From contig JAZKBU010000005.1 of assembly GCA_040388375.1 (NCBI GenBank), forward strand, positions 62,001-126,000: a stretch of 64,000 nucleotides of DNA. Reading direction: 5' to 3'. Below, piece by piece: positions 18,169 to 27,065 of the stretch. The notes below the pieces were generated by a model that made no database searches, was not told the origin of the DNA, and was given only the letters and a program-made list of their open reading frames with translations. The DNA comes from Bacteroidota bacterium. Lineage in GTDB: Bacteria; Bacteroidota; Bacteroidia; UKL13-3. Positions within the stretch are counted from its first letter, which is position 1. Each line of letters opens with the position of its first letter. A program made the position numbers and the translations under genes.

Positions 18169-19191
18169 TTAAAGCTCCGTAAAGTATTGTTTCTTTTCTA
18201 CAAAATGTTTCCAAACCACACTGTTAGCATATAAGCCATGTAGTTTTTTGTTTTTAATGGTAGCCTGTGTTTTTTTACGCAGTTTTAGCCAAGTAAAAAA
18301 ATGTTTGGCAAAATGGTAGTGTGCTTTGTGTATAGCCAAACTATGTTTAGGAAAACCGTTCAATAAGAAAAAACCGGAACTCATTAAGTCCAAAAAGTGC
18401 CTGAAAGGAACAAGCCACCATACTTTATGGGCGGGTAAATTTTTCAGTAACATAATAAGCGAGTTCCTGAAATTTAAATAGGTTTTTTTCTCGCTTTGCT
18501 TATTTAAAGTGCCGCCTCCTACGTGGTAAACAGTACTGGTAGGTACACTTATTATTTTGTAGCCTCTAAGCTGCAAACGCCAGCAAAGGTCTACCTCTTC
18601 CATGTGGGCAAAAAAGTGTGCATCAAATCCGTCCACTTCGTGAAAAGCTTTTGCTTTTATAAACAAGCAGGCACCTGTAGCCCAAAAAACCTGTTCAATG
18701 TCTTGGTATTGATTTTTATCCTCTTCGCATGTTTCAAATAACCGGCCTTTACAAAACACATAACCAAAACTGTCCATATAACCGCCTGCAGCACCTGCAT
18801 ATTCAAACAGCTTTTTATTATTGTATTGCAACATTTTGGGTTGAGCGGCTGCTATGGTTTCATCGGCCTGCATGGCTTCAATAACGGGTGCTATCCAATT
18901 ATCAGTTACTTCAATATCATTGTTTAAAAGTACATAATAATCAGCTTCTACATGTTTTAAAGCATGGTTGTAGCCACCCGCATAGCCATAATTATAGCCG
19001 TTTTGTACAATGGTTATTTGCGGGTAATTTTCTTTTACAAATGCAATAGATTCATCGCTTGAATGGTTATCGGCTAAAACTATTTCTAAGTTTGGATAAT
19101 CATTAGCAACTACTGAAGGAAGAAACTTTTGTAAGTATTCAACTTTATTCCAATGGATAATTACAACAGCTACCTTCGGGTAATTAATCAT
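18169..19191 (-). CDS. Family 2 glycosyltransferase, rhamnosyltransferase-like
   Basis: 340 residues from the ATG at 19191; this start gives the classic MINYPKVAVVIIHWN opening, whereas the next upstream ATG adds a basic leader that lies inside the preceding gene. Motifs: VVIIHWNK, VLADNHSSDES, NYGYAGGYNHAL, YVLLNNDIEVTDNW and the EEVDLCWRLQ acceptor motif (HMEEVDLCWR). That set is typical of GT2 rhamnosyltransferase-like enzymes of O-antigen or exopolysaccharide pathways. The C-terminal region (about 255-300) is hydrophobic and probably membrane-associated. It overlaps the upstream gene by 8 nt, so they are co-transcribed. Confidence 0.88.
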   Translation of the reverse strand: MINYPKVAVVIIHWNKVEYLQKFLPSVVANDYPNLEIVLADNHSSDESIAFVKENYPQITIVQNGYNYGYAGGYNHALKHVEADYYVLLNNDIEVTDNWIAPVIEAMQADETIAAAQPKMLQYNNKKLFEYAGAAGGYMDSFGYVFCKGRLFETCEEDKNQYQDIEQVFWATGACLFIKAKAFHEVDGFDAHFFAHMEEVDLCWRLQLRGYKIISVPTSTVYHVGGGTLNKQSEKKTYLNFRNSLIMLLKNLPAHKVWWLVPFRHFLDLMSSGFFLLNGFPKHSLAIHKAHYHFAKHFFTWLKLRKKTQATIKNKKLHGLYANSVVWKHFVEKKQYFTEL

Positions 19192-19567
19192 CAGGGTTTT
19201 CCTCCTTGCTGTTTTTTTTGTATGGAATATATACAAACTGGGCCGTTTGCGGTGTTAGCCACAATACGCAGCAAAATTTCTTGTAGTTTTTATAAGCTGT
19301 TTTAAACTCAGCTACTTTGTCTTCAGCAATTACTTTTCTTTCCACCAATTCTTCCAGTGTAGAGGCATAAATATCATTATCCCTCGCAAAGTCGCGCATT
19401 GATAAAATAAGCTCACCTATTTTTACCTCATGGGCCGAGGCCAAGAATATAGGAAATTGGGTAAAGTTTTCTTTTACCATTTCTATTGCTACTTCCTTCA
19501 CTGATTCGGTGTAAAAATCAATATCAGCCTTGAGTGCATTTAACTGCGTTTCGAATGTTGAATCCAT
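19184..19567 (-). CDS. Conserved-type protein of unknown function
   Basis: 127 residues, cytoplasmic, helical N-terminal half (LNALKADIDFYTESVKEV), a double Cys at FCCVLWL and a strand QFVYIPYKK near the C-terminus. No family recognised. Its end overlaps the glycosyltransferase start by 8 nt, so translation is coupled and the two are one unit; that gives no clear function. No hydrophobic segment. Confidence 0.7.
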   Translation of the reverse strand: MDSTFETQLNALKADIDFYTESVKEVAIEMVKENFTQFPIFLASAHEVKIGELILSMRDFARDNDIYASTLEELVERKVIAEDKVAEFKTAYKNYKKFCCVLWLTPQTAQFVYIPYKKNSKEENPDD

Positions 19568-19749
19568 TTTGGGATGGCGAAGATAGTAAAACCTTAAATA
19601 ATTGAAAATTTGCTTTGGCTATTTTCCAATTCTATTATTCAAAATACCAAAATATACCTTTTATCTTATACCAGACACGTTGGTATAAATAGTGTGCGTC
19701 ATTAGGCTTATTATAATTTATATTGCAACCATTATTAATCAAAATTTAT

Positions 19750-21519
19750 ATGAAACAATTTTTTAAATTCATGTTTGCCAGTATGCTAGGCTTTATTATA
19801 AGCGGAGTAGTATTGTTTTTTATCCTTGTTGGCTCCATAGCCGGTTTGGCCAGTAAAGGCGATAAAAAGGAAACAAAAGTGGCCAGCAATTCCATTCTGA
19901 AGTTAAATTTAAATTATGCTATTCCTGAAAGAAGCAGCAGTAATTTTTTTAAGAACTTTAATTTTTCGAGCATGGAAAATAAAGAAGAAATTGGTTTAGA
20001 CGATGTATTGAAAAATATTAGAAAAGCAGCTGGTGATGACAACATAAAAGGCATTTATCTGGAAATGGGTATTTCTATGAACAGTTTTGCCAATACGGAA
20101 GAAATAAGAAATGAGTTGATTGCTTTTAAAAAGTCAAAAAAATTCATTGTGGCTTATGGCGAGTTGGTTGATCAAAAATCATATTACTTATGTTCAGTAG
20201 CCGACAAAGTATATTTAAATCCGGCAGGGGAGCTTATTTTGAATGGTTTGTCAAGTAGTACACCATACTTAAAAAACATGTTCGATAAAATTGGTGTGAA
20301 CCCTGAGTTGATAAAACATGGTAAATTTAAATCGGCAGGAGAGCCGCTTATTTCAGATAAAATGAGCGATGCCAACAGAGAGCAAATCAGTGCATTTATG
20401 GGTAGTTTATATCATACCATGACAGGTAATATTGCCACAGCACGTAAAAAACAAGCGGTTGAAATAGAAAATATTATCAATGAATTAGCCGTTCAACATC
20501 CATCAGATGCAGTAACTTTAGGTTTAGCCGATGGTTTAAAATATGATGATGAAGTAGAAGCTGAATTGAAAAAATTAACCAATACAGAAGAAAGTGCGGA
20601 CTTGAAATTTATATCGTTAGGGAAATATAAAAACACACCTAACCCAAGTGTTTCCACAAGTGATGATAAAATTGCAATTATTTACTGCGATGGAGAAATA
20701 GTAAGTGGTGAAAGCAACAACGAAAACATGGGTAGCGAAACCATTTCTAAAGCCATTAAAAAAGTAAGGTTAGACGATAGCTATAAAGCCATTGTTTTAC
20801 GTATTAACTCACCAGGCGGAAGTGCTATGGCAAGCGATATTATTTGGAGAGAAGTAATATTGGCTAAAAAAGCCAAGCCAGTTGTAGTAAGCATGGGTAG
20901 CGTAGCAGCCAGTGGAGGTTATTATATAGCTGCTCCTGCTGATGTAATTGTAGCACAACCAAATACTATTACAGGTTCAATAGGTGTTTTTGGTGTGATG
21001 TTCAATGCCAAAGAATTAATCAATAACAAACTGGGTATTAAATTTGAAACCGTAAAGTTTGGTGAGTTTGCTGATTTAGGTTCGGTTGACAGACCTTTAA
21101 CCGAAGCAGAAAGAGCTATTATTCAAAAAGGTGTTGACAGAGTATATGATGAGTTTATTACCCGAGTAGCTGATGGCCGTAAGTTAAAAAAAGAACAAGT
21201 GGATAGTATTGCACAAGGAAGAGTTTGGGCTGCTAACGATGCGAAAAAAATTGGTTTAGTAGACGAAATAGGTGGATTGGATAAAGCTATTGAAATAGCT
21301 AAGAAAAAAGCAAAACTAAGCGATGCACGTACCGTAAACTTACCGGAACAAAAAGACCCGATAGAAAATTTCTTTAACGATATGGCAAATGAAACAAGTA
21401 TTTTCTTTACCAAAAGAAGCTTAACTCCTGAGCAATTTAAATTGTATAACGACATGAATAAAGTAATGCGTTACCAAGGCATTCAAGCCAGAATGAGCTT
21501 TGATTTAAATGTACAATAA
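19750..21519 (+). CDS. sppA: Signal peptide peptidase SppA, 67K type
   Basis: 589 residues from the ATG at 19750, which begins MKQFFKF with an immediate membrane helix (about 8-34); an upstream ATG adds nine residues with no advantage. This is the double-domain SppA that cleaves leftover signal peptides in the membrane. Catalytic Lys194 lies in GKFKSAGEPL and nucleophile Ser388 in GSVAASGGYYIAAPAD; PGGSAMAS precedes it. Both repeated S49 domains are present. Monocistronic, followed by a hairpin terminator at 21541. Confidence 0.95.
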   Translation: MKQFFKFMFASMLGFIISGVVLFFILVGSIAGLASKGDKKETKVASNSILKLNLNYAIPERSSSNFFKNFNFSSMENKEEIGLDDVLKNIRKAAGDDNIKGIYLEMGISMNSFANTEEIRNELIAFKKSKKFIVAYGELVDQKSYYLCSVADKVYLNPAGELILNGLSSSTPYLKNMFDKIGVNPELIKHGKFKSAGEPLISDKMSDANREQISAFMGSLYHTMTGNIATARKKQAVEIENIINELAVQHPSDAVTLGLADGLKYDDEVEAELKKLTNTEESADLKFISLGKYKNTPNPSVSTSDDKIAIIYCDGEIVSGESNNENMGSETISKAIKKVRLDDSYKAIVLRINSPGGSAMASDIIWREVILAKKAKPVVVSMGSVAASGGYYIAAPADVIVAQPNTITGSIGVFGVMFNAKELINNKLGIKFETVKFGEFADLGSVDRPLTEAERAIIQKGVDRVYDEFITRVADGRKLKKEQVDSIAQGRVWAANDAKKIGLVDEIGGLDKAIEIAKKKAKLSDARTVNLPEQKDPIENFFNDMANETSIFFTKRSLTPEQFKLYNDMNKVMRYQGIQARMSFDLNVQ

Positions 21520-21540
21520 GCATTGAATGCAATGAATATA

Positions 21541-21575
21541 AAAACAGCCTCAGAATAATCTTCTGAGGCTGTTTT
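21541..21575 (+). terminator. Terminator of sppA
   Basis: AAAACAGCCTCAGAA / TTCTGAGGCTGTTTT is a perfect 15-bp stem with loop TAATC, 21 nt after the sppA stop. It also faces the end of the acetyltransferase gene on the other strand. Confidence 0.85.
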
Positions 21576-21618
21576 GTTTTATGTAAAGTTGGTTCTATTT
21601 TGAGTTTGTTGAAGTTTG

Positions 21619-22239
21619 TTAGCTACCGACAAATTTTTCTGTTTGTTTTTTCAAATTTACTTTTACGTTTTCGTCCCATTCATTTTTCAAAATACTCAAT
21701 TTAATGGCATCAATTATATTTCCATCAGCATCTTTACCATATTGCCTTAATATTCCTTCTACTTTACAACCAATACTTTTCATTGCGTTAATGCTTCTCT
21801 CATTTTTGCTGTTTGCTCCAAATCCAACCCTTACCATTTGAAGTTTGTCAAAAGCAAATTCAAGTAGCAAATATTTACAGTTTTTGTTTAATCCTGTCCC
21901 TTGAAAGTTTTTTCCATACCAGGTAAACCCAATGTCAAGCCGCTTAGATTCATTGGAGATTTCGTATAATCTCGTCATGCCAACATACTTATTATTTCTT
22001 TTGTCAAATACGATAAAAGGATATTGATTTTTATCTCTGAACTGTTTGATTGCGGTATCAAAATAGTTCTCAAAATTTTCTTTTCCGTTTCCTCCGTTAG
22101 CGTTAAATTTCCAAATTTCAGGTTCATTTATCCCAAATTCTATCAGAACTTCTTTGTCCATAACTTCTAATGGTCGTAATAAAACAAAGTCATTCTCTAA
22201 AATATATTTTTCTGTAAAGTCCAAATTCATAATTGTCAA
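21619..22239 (-). CDS. GNAT-family acetyltransferase, RimJ/RimL type
   Basis: 206 residues (a start three codons later, MNLDFTEKY, is equally good). Residues 18-30 FVLLRPLEVMDKE and the later YVGMTRLYEIS, IGFTWYGKNFQGTGLNKNCKYLL (acetyl-CoA binding R/QxxGxG/A-like loop) and VGFGANSKNERSINAM match the RimL-like acetyltransferase_3 family. Such enzymes acetylate protein N-termini or small amines. It is 20 nt before the end of the small barrel gene, same strand, and may be the last gene of that operon. Substrate not determinable. Confidence 0.85.
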   Translation of the reverse strand: MTIMNLDFTEKYILENDFVLLRPLEVMDKEVLIEFGINEPEIWKFNANGGNGKENFENYFDTAIKQFRDKNQYPFIVFDKRNNKYVGMTRLYEISNESKRLDIGFTWYGKNFQGTGLNKNCKYLLLEFAFDKLQMVRVGFGANSKNERSINAMKSIGCKVEGILRQYGKDADGNIIDAIKLSILKNEWDENVKVNLKKQTEKFVGS

Positions 22240-22259
22240 TTTTGTTAAGTTTAAATAGT

Positions 22260-22550
22260 TTATTCTAAATTCATTAATCGGGTAAAACCAGTATAGGGCT
22301 GCAATGCCATTATTTCAAAAGCTATTATTTCTTTCTGAACCAATGGTAATTCGGCTAATAGTTGCTTGGCAGCAATTTTATCCTCACATTCAAGAATAAG
22401 TACGGCATGCTTGTTTTCAGTGAAGTATATTTCCCGTAAATTACCTGAAAGTATTAATTTATAAGCTGATTTTGCTTCTTCGATCAGTGTTTGCATTTCA
22501 TTTTCCCAATCAACGGTTTTCAACTCTTTTTCTATGGCTAATATTTTCAT
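22260..22550 (-). CDS. Small dimeric alpha/beta-barrel-like protein
   Basis: 96 residues. A ferredoxin-like pattern: strand MKILAIEKEL, helix, strand REIYFTENKHAVLILECED, helix KIAAKQLLAELPLV, strand IIAFEIMALQPYTGF. That is the YCII/muconolactone-isomerase-like layout, a small fold used in isomerases and monooxygenase-type proteins. It overlaps the decarboxylase stop (ATGA), so they are coupled and may work together. Function not known. Confidence 0.6.
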   Translation of the reverse strand: MKILAIEKELKTVDWENEMQTLIEEAKSAYKLILSGNLREIYFTENKHAVLILECEDKIAAKQLLAELPLVQKEIIAFEIMALQPYTGFTRLMNLE

Positions 22551-23947
22551 TTCTTTTTTACCTGCTTTCTTGCTTTTACAAATGATAAAACGGAACGTGT
22601 TACATCATCTTCTGTTGTTGCCCATGAACAAACACTTATTCTGATTACCTTTTTATTAAACCATACAGAACCACCACACCAACATTCTCTTAACTCTTGC
22701 AGGTTTTTCAAAATTTCTTCCGTCTCAGCATCACTATCACAAGCAACTAAAACCTGGTTAAATACCACCTCATTTAGTATTTGAAAGTTGTTTTCTTTGA
22801 GTGCTGCAGCAAACTGTTTAGCTCGTTCATGTAATCCATAAACTAACACATCAATACCCTCTTTACCTAAATATTTCATGGTTGCCCAAAGTTCAACAGC
22901 GCGAGCCCTTCTCGACATCTCAGGTGTGTAAAGCATTCCATCTCTATTTTCGCCATATACTATATATGAACCCGTTGCCTGAAGAGCAGAAACCAGTGCT
23001 TCTTTATCTTTGCATAATACAATACCACAATCGTATGGTGTATTCAACGTTTTGTGTCCATCAACAGACCATGAATCTGCTTTTTCAATTCCTGATGTTA
23101 AATGTTTGAGTTGCTCCGAACCAGCAGCCCATAAACCAAAAGCACCATCAATGTGGACCCATGTATTTGTTTTTTTTGCCTTATCGCAAATTTCATTAAA
23201 ATTATCAAATGAGCCGGAGCTTACATTGCCTGCCTGGAGAATAAGTATGGTGCTTTCATCCAGTTCCGGAATTTTATCTACAATCATTCTTCCTTCACTA
23301 TCCACATCAACCCATTCAATATTGTCATTTCCAAAACCTAGCAACGCTACGGATTTTAGAACAGTAGCATGTGCGTGTTGTCCAGCAACAATTCTAACTT
23401 TAGGAGCATTCATGAATCCTTTTGCATTAATATCCCAGTTTAATCTTTGATAAATCCTGAAACGTGCAGCAGCAAGTCCGCACAGAATTGACATGGACGT
23501 GCCACTTACAAAACCTGCAACAGTTGATTCTGGAAAGTTAAAAAGTTGTTTCAGCCAACCCTCAACCACGGTCTCCAATTTTGATGTTATCGGAGAAGTA
23601 ACATATAAAGGTGTATTCTGGTCCCAAAAATCATTTAGCCATTTAACCGCCAGAGCCGTTGGTATAATACCGCCATTAACTAACCCAAAGTATCTTCCTC
23701 CAATTTGAGTAACTGTTGCAGGAGAACCATATGTATGAAGTAATTCTATTATTCCTAAAGAATCACCGATGTTATCAGGTAATTGTTCATCGAAAATAGC
23801 CAGCTTTTCAAGTGCTTCATCAGTCGGATAAACATTTCTTTCCAATGCTTTATCTGCATAATCAAATGCATATTCTTTAGCTTGATTGAATATTTTTTTA
23901 TCAATCATTTCTTGTTGCATCTGTCTTTGTAAATTCTTCTCAGTCAT
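22547..23947 (-). CDS. PLP-dependent (group II-like) decarboxylase
   Basis: 466 residues. Fold type I PLP enzyme of the aromatic/glutamate decarboxylase family. The Schiff-base lysine is K299 in SWSVDGHKTLN, the PLP-nitrogen aspartate is D267 in VHIDGAFG, and GFVSGTSMSIL and AGQHAHATVLKS carry phosphate and ring contacts. It removes CO2 from an amino acid; the substrate (Trp, Tyr, Glu or Asp) cannot be read off. The gene is followed by a coupled small barrel protein and preceded by a decayed copy of its own 5' end at 24124-24216. Confidence 0.88.
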   Translation of the reverse strand: MTEKNLQRQMQQEMIDKKIFNQAKEYAFDYADKALERNVYPTDEALEKLAIFDEQLPDNIGDSLGIIELLHTYGSPATVTQIGGRYFGLVNGGIIPTALAVKWLNDFWDQNTPLYVTSPITSKLETVVEGWLKQLFNFPESTVAGFVSGTSMSILCGLAAARFRIYQRLNWDINAKGFMNAPKVRIVAGQHAHATVLKSVALLGFGNDNIEWVDVDSEGRMIVDKIPELDESTILILQAGNVSSGSFDNFNEICDKAKKTNTWVHIDGAFGLWAAGSEQLKHLTSGIEKADSWSVDGHKTLNTPYDCGIVLCKDKEALVSALQATGSYIVYGENRDGMLYTPEMSRRARAVELWATMKYLGKEGIDVLVYGLHERAKQFAAALKENNFQILNEVVFNQVLVACDSDAETEEILKNLQELRECWCGGSVWFNKKVIRISVCSWATTEDDVTRSVLSFVKARKQVKKK

Positions 23948-24123
23948 TTTATGCTATCGTATTCAGTTTTGTGTATTTGGTATTTACCTGATACAAAAAA
24001 CAACGAAATAATGCAATAAGTACAGATACAAATTTGATTATTTTAACCCGTACAGTTTCGTTTTACAGATGAATGAGAAAGGACGACCTTAATCAGGCAC
24101 ACAGCTCTGTTTAGTAGCTCATA

Positions 24124-24216
24124 GGTTGAATATTTTTTATGAATATTTCTTGCTTCATCTGTCTTTGTAAATTATTCTAGGTCATCTTATGCTATATTTG
24201 ATTTCAGTTTTGCATG
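24124..24216 (-). pseudogene. Decayed partial copy of the decarboxylase 5' end
   Basis: This stretch aligns with 23884-23975 over about 85-90 nt, including CATCTGTCTTTGTAAATT in both. On the minus strand it encodes ATG ACC TAG, then a shifted remnant LQRQMKQEIF-like peptide with an internal deletion, so the copy is stopped at codon 3. It overlaps the last few codons of the membrane-protein gene. Looks like a leftover from a tandem duplication or recombination event. Confidence 0.7.
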
Positions 24217-24803
24217 AATATTCCATAAGCCAATCCAGTTGTCATAATTAGTGTAAGTATAATCCATGCAATTCCGTTAAGATTATCAAGCAGGTAGAGT
24301 AAGAAATGTCGTTTTTGGTCTTTAATTTTTCCTTCTTCTCTTTTTAGTTTATTGAATGTCTGATGAAACTCTTCAAAGTCCAGATGCCCAATACTGTTGA
24401 GTTTAATAGTTCTGCTATCAGAAAGGGTTATTAAGGTTGTAATATCTGTGTAAATGTGACTTGATTTCCATAATGAACTACCCACAACAGCACTTACTTC
24501 TTTTTCCGTTTGTACCATACTTTTTATCTCCTGCAAATTATGGGTCTTTTTAATTGGTAAAAGCAAGTATGAAATTATTACATTGTCTTTTGTAAGTTTT
24601 ATTGTCTTAATAGATAAAAAATAGAACAAAGATGCCAGCGAAAGAGTTGCGAAAAACACCAATCCGGTCAGTGCAAATAAATCGTATTCACTTTGAGAAT
24701 AGAGTATAGTCAATAGAAATAGAAGTCCAAAAAATACAAACGCTAAAAAAGTCATACTAAGTATGAAAAGCCTTGGTTGGGTTTTATAGATTATTTTGTT
24801 CAT
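24204..24803 (-). CDS. Membrane protein with PH-like soluble part
   Basis: 199 residues. Two membrane helices near the N-terminus (about 12-35 and 42-63), a soluble beta-rich centre (about 65-150: strands IKLTKDNVIISYLLLP, IKSMVQTEKE, TTLITLSDSRTIKLNS), and a C-terminal helix (about 175-196). The shape resembles bacterial PH-domain (bPH) proteins. No conserved motif identified. Its stop overlaps the decayed duplicate and an attC-like repeat lies upstream, so it may be mobile. Confidence 0.6.
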   Translation of the reverse strand: MNKIIYKTQPRLFILSMTFLAFVFFGLLFLLTILYSQSEYDLFALTGLVFFATLSLASLFYFLSIKTIKLTKDNVIISYLLLPIKKTHNLQEIKSMVQTEKEVSAVVGSSLWKSSHIYTDITTLITLSDSRTIKLNSIGHLDFEEFHQTFNKLKREEGKIKDQKRHFLLYLLDNLNGIAWIILTLIMTTGLAYGIFMQN

Positions 24804-24861
24804 TTCTTGTCTGTATGGTTTGTTGTCTTAGTATTGGGAGTCACGTTCTCTGCCAAGAACT

Positions 24862-24967
24862 GTTGCCATTTGTGGAGCATTTGTTTGTCAAGCAAAGATA
24901 AAAATAAAAGCGGAATGAAATGCTGAAATTTAAGGAGGATAACGGCAATTGTGCGAGTTTGCTGTTA
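24862..24967 (-). repeat. attC-like repeat, copy 2
   Basis: About 105 nt alignable with 348-454, ending TAACGGCAA (24940-24948) and TTGCTGTTA (24959-24967) around a 10-nt loop, and sharing AGATAAAAA and AATGCTGAA stretches. It lies right after the stop of the minus-strand gene at 24984, in the same relative position as copy 1. Inferred recombination or transcription-ending element. Confidence 0.55.
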
Positions 24968-24983
24968 ATGGTAGTTTACTGGT

Positions 24984-25709
24984 TTATCCAAATTCCCATA
25001 GAACACTTTTTCCTGCCTTAATTGCTGAGTCCAAAAAGTCGTAACATTTCTTAAATTCATCTTTGAACTCTTCGGCCTTGGTTATTGATTTGGTAAAATA
25101 TCTTTTGTTAGCGATTTCTACTTCGGGTTTTACTTCTACGAAAAAGTCAACTTTTCCATAATCTTCATTGTAACTTTTCACATGAATTTTATTTTTGACA
25201 TTATCATAATTGTCATAGAAAAATAAATCACCCTCAAGGTGGGCTTTAATACCTTCAATTTGAACGTAGCCTATTTCATCTTTTAGTTCTGAATCCGTAT
25301 ACACAAAATGAACTAACGGTAATTCTGAACTTTTATCTGTCAAATATTTTTCAACTCGTTTAAGAGCGTTTTTCAAACTCTCAGGGTTTCTTTCTCTATC
25401 ATTTACTTTTTGGCTTCTTACAACCAGTTCATCTCTCATTTTATTTATTTCATCTACTGTAATTGTACCTTGTAGTGCTTTATACATTATGATTGGAAGT
25501 TTGGCCTTTTCTAAAAAGGTAGCATCTCGTTTTTTGCCAAGAACTATTTCACCATAGGAATTTGGTGCAACTATGGCAGATTCATCTTTGGAGAGAAAGT
25601 CACTGAACTTTATATACCCTTCAAAAATAATTTCATCCTTGAACTTTCTTGATATATAGGGGCTTTCGATGCTTTCATCATCAACATATAAACTTATATT
25701 CTGTCCCAT
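24984..25709 (-). CDS. Unknown cytoplasmic protein, cassette-like gene
   Basis: 241 residues from the ATG at 25709. An upstream in-frame ATG at 25823 would run the reading frame through the GCTAAC repeat and give a low-quality leader, so it is rejected. The ATG is 16 nt after GTTAGC, the spacing seen in integron cassettes. Residues about 1-60 are beta-rich (QNISLYVDDES, IIFEGYIKF), the middle is helical and basic (VNDRERNPESLKNALKRVEKYLT), and the end is a beta strand plus helix (KVDFFVEVKP, EFKKCYDFLDSAIKAGKSVLWEFG). No family recognised. No signal or membrane segment. Confidence 0.6.
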   Translation of the reverse strand: MGQNISLYVDDESIESPYISRKFKDEIIFEGYIKFSDFLSKDESAIVAPNSYGEIVLGKKRDATFLEKAKLPIIMYKALQGTITVDEINKMRDELVVRSQKVNDRERNPESLKNALKRVEKYLTDKSSELPLVHFVYTDSELKDEIGYVQIEGIKAHLEGDLFFYDNYDNVKNKIHVKSYNEDYGKVDFFVEVKPEVEIANKRYFTKSITKAEEFKDEFKKCYDFLDSAIKAGKSVLWEFG

Positions 25710-25723
25710 ATTGTTCTTTATTA

Positions 25724-25858
25724 CCGCTAACGTTCCCGCGCCTGCCACTGGTGGCGATTGCGAGGAATAATTTATCAAGCTAAGATATACAAAATACGTA
25801 AACGAAAAACTCGAACTTACCATATTGGCTCCATTGCGGCAATATCTTGTTAGCTGCT
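25724..25858 (-). repeat. Best attC-like site
   Basis: On the minus strand AGCAGCTAAC (25858-25849) opens it and GTTAGCGG closes it (25731-25724). The outer cores GCTAAC and GTTAGC pair exactly; inside them TTGCCGC and GCGGGAA pair 6 of 7. It contains the stop codon of the gene to its right and lies 16 nt upstream of the start of the gene to its left. Order, core and stop-codon position fit an attC; the core differs from GTTRRRY by one base. Confidence 0.55.
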
Positions 25859-26863
25859 GTAATTTTCAATTATTATTTCTTCTGTCATTTTCAATTCAAA
25901 TATTTTCTGGTATTCATAAGCTTTGCTCTCCATCTCAATAAGTCTTGCCATGTCTATTAAATTGTTTGAAGAGTCAGGATTCTCCCAACTGAAAAATGTC
26001 TTGTATAATGTTTTGAAATTTTCAAAATCATCATTTTCATAGTCAGATATTCTACAGTCAAACAAACTAAATAGCACTTGAAGAGCATATGAAATTTCCC
26101 TTTTTTCTTTCAGTTGTTTAATTTCATTATAAAGTTCCGAAAATTTGATATTCAAATTTTTAAGCCCCTCATAAGTAAATCTAACTGTTCCTGTAGAACC
26201 AGAATAAGTTTCCCAATTTGGATTGAATAAAGCTTTCTTGAAATATTTTTTCCCTTCTTCACCACATAATGAAAAACCCAATATTATACCTGCATTACAA
26301 TCAGTTGAGGCAATTTTGTCACCTGATTCGTATAATTTTTCAAGCATTTGTTTTTTGTCTGACAATTTACAAACCAATGCAGGAATAAATTCCGGGAACA
26401 GATTTTTATTTAAACAGTTCTCAATATTTGCTTTGATAGTGTCTTTGTATTCGTTACAATCATAGTTTAACAACCCTAAAATTGAAGCTTTTTGAAATTG
26501 GTAGTCAGACTCAATATTTGAAAATGCATAGTTAAAAAGAATCTTCTTTATTGGTTCATAATTTAATTCAGCCAGTAATGTTAATATATCAGGGTCGGCA
26601 TTTTCATTTAACTTTTCGTCAGCTATAACTATATTAAAGATTTTATCTGCAAATGTTTTATCACCAAACTTTCTAAACAGAATAAGTAAATAACTATGGG
26701 CAAAATCGAAATGTTGCTTTAAATAACTATCCAACAACAGACTTGCATCTTCTTTTGAACCAAGTTTAAATATTGCCTCCACATATGATTGAACTAGTGA
26801 AGTCTCTCTTTTGTCCTTGTCAACTTTTAAATATTCTATAAGTTCGGCTGTTGATTTTATCAT
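25850..26863 (-). CDS. Unknown HEAT-like helical protein, cassette-like gene
   Basis: 337 residues, almost wholly helical with short repeats of about 35-40 residues, e.g. LLDSYLKQHFDFAHSYLLIL, KIFNIVIADEKL, and LLAELNYEPIKKILFNYAF, suggestive of HEAT-type solenoid folding. No catalytic motif seen. It ends Asn-Tyr-Ser-Ser-stop with the last codons provided by AGCAGCTAACA, as does the gene at 452. Inverted 10-nt cores, GTTAGCTGCT at 25849 and AGCAGCTAAC at 26885, flank the gene closely. I infer a mobile cassette; function unknown. Confidence 0.6.
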   Translation of the reverse strand: MIKSTAELIEYLKVDKDKRETSLVQSYVEAIFKLGSKEDASLLLDSYLKQHFDFAHSYLLILFRKFGDKTFADKIFNIVIADEKLNENADPDILTLLAELNYEPIKKILFNYAFSNIESDYQFQKASILGLLNYDCNEYKDTIKANIENCLNKNLFPEFIPALVCKLSDKKQMLEKLYESGDKIASTDCNAGIILGFSLCGEEGKKYFKKALFNPNWETYSGSTGTVRFTYEGLKNLNIKFSELYNEIKQLKEKREISYALQVLFSLFDCRISDYENDDFENFKTLYKTFFSWENPDSSNNLIDMARLIEMESKAYEYQKIFELKMTEEIIIENYSS

Positions 26864-26884
26864 TTGTAGAGTCTGTTATTATAT

Positions 26885-26894
26885 AGCAGCTAAC
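26885..26894 (-). repeat. Recombination-core-like site upstream of the HEAT-like gene
   Basis: AGCAGCTAAC (+ strand), i.e. GTTAGCTGCT on minus, 21 nt ahead of the gene's ATG. It is the exact complement-orientation partner of the core at 25849-25858. Confidence 0.5.
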
Positions 26895-26928
26895 TACCAT
26901 ATGCAAGAACTTTCTTCCTTATAAGTTT

Positions 26929-26959
26929 CCTAGTATCATATCTCTTGGTTAATACTAGG
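26929..26959. terminator. Possible hairpin downstream of the PKD protein gene
   Basis: CCTAGTAT and ATACTAGG form an 8-bp stem with a 15-nt loop, about 105 nt beyond the stop at 27066. No strong T run follows, so a terminator role is tentative. Confidence 0.35.
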
Positions 26960-27065
26960 ATTCTTTCGCAGAATAGTTAGTGCTGGGTATTGCTCATTTT
27001 TTTATTTTATCAAAAGGGCTAAATTTTACCCAATTGTTCCTGCCTCTCCAACTCTAGCTAATTTC

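Noticed and set aside
25710-25823. N-terminal extension of the cassette-like gene at 24984
   Set aside because: It runs through the GCTAAC repeat; the ATG 16 nt after the core fits cassette spacing better.
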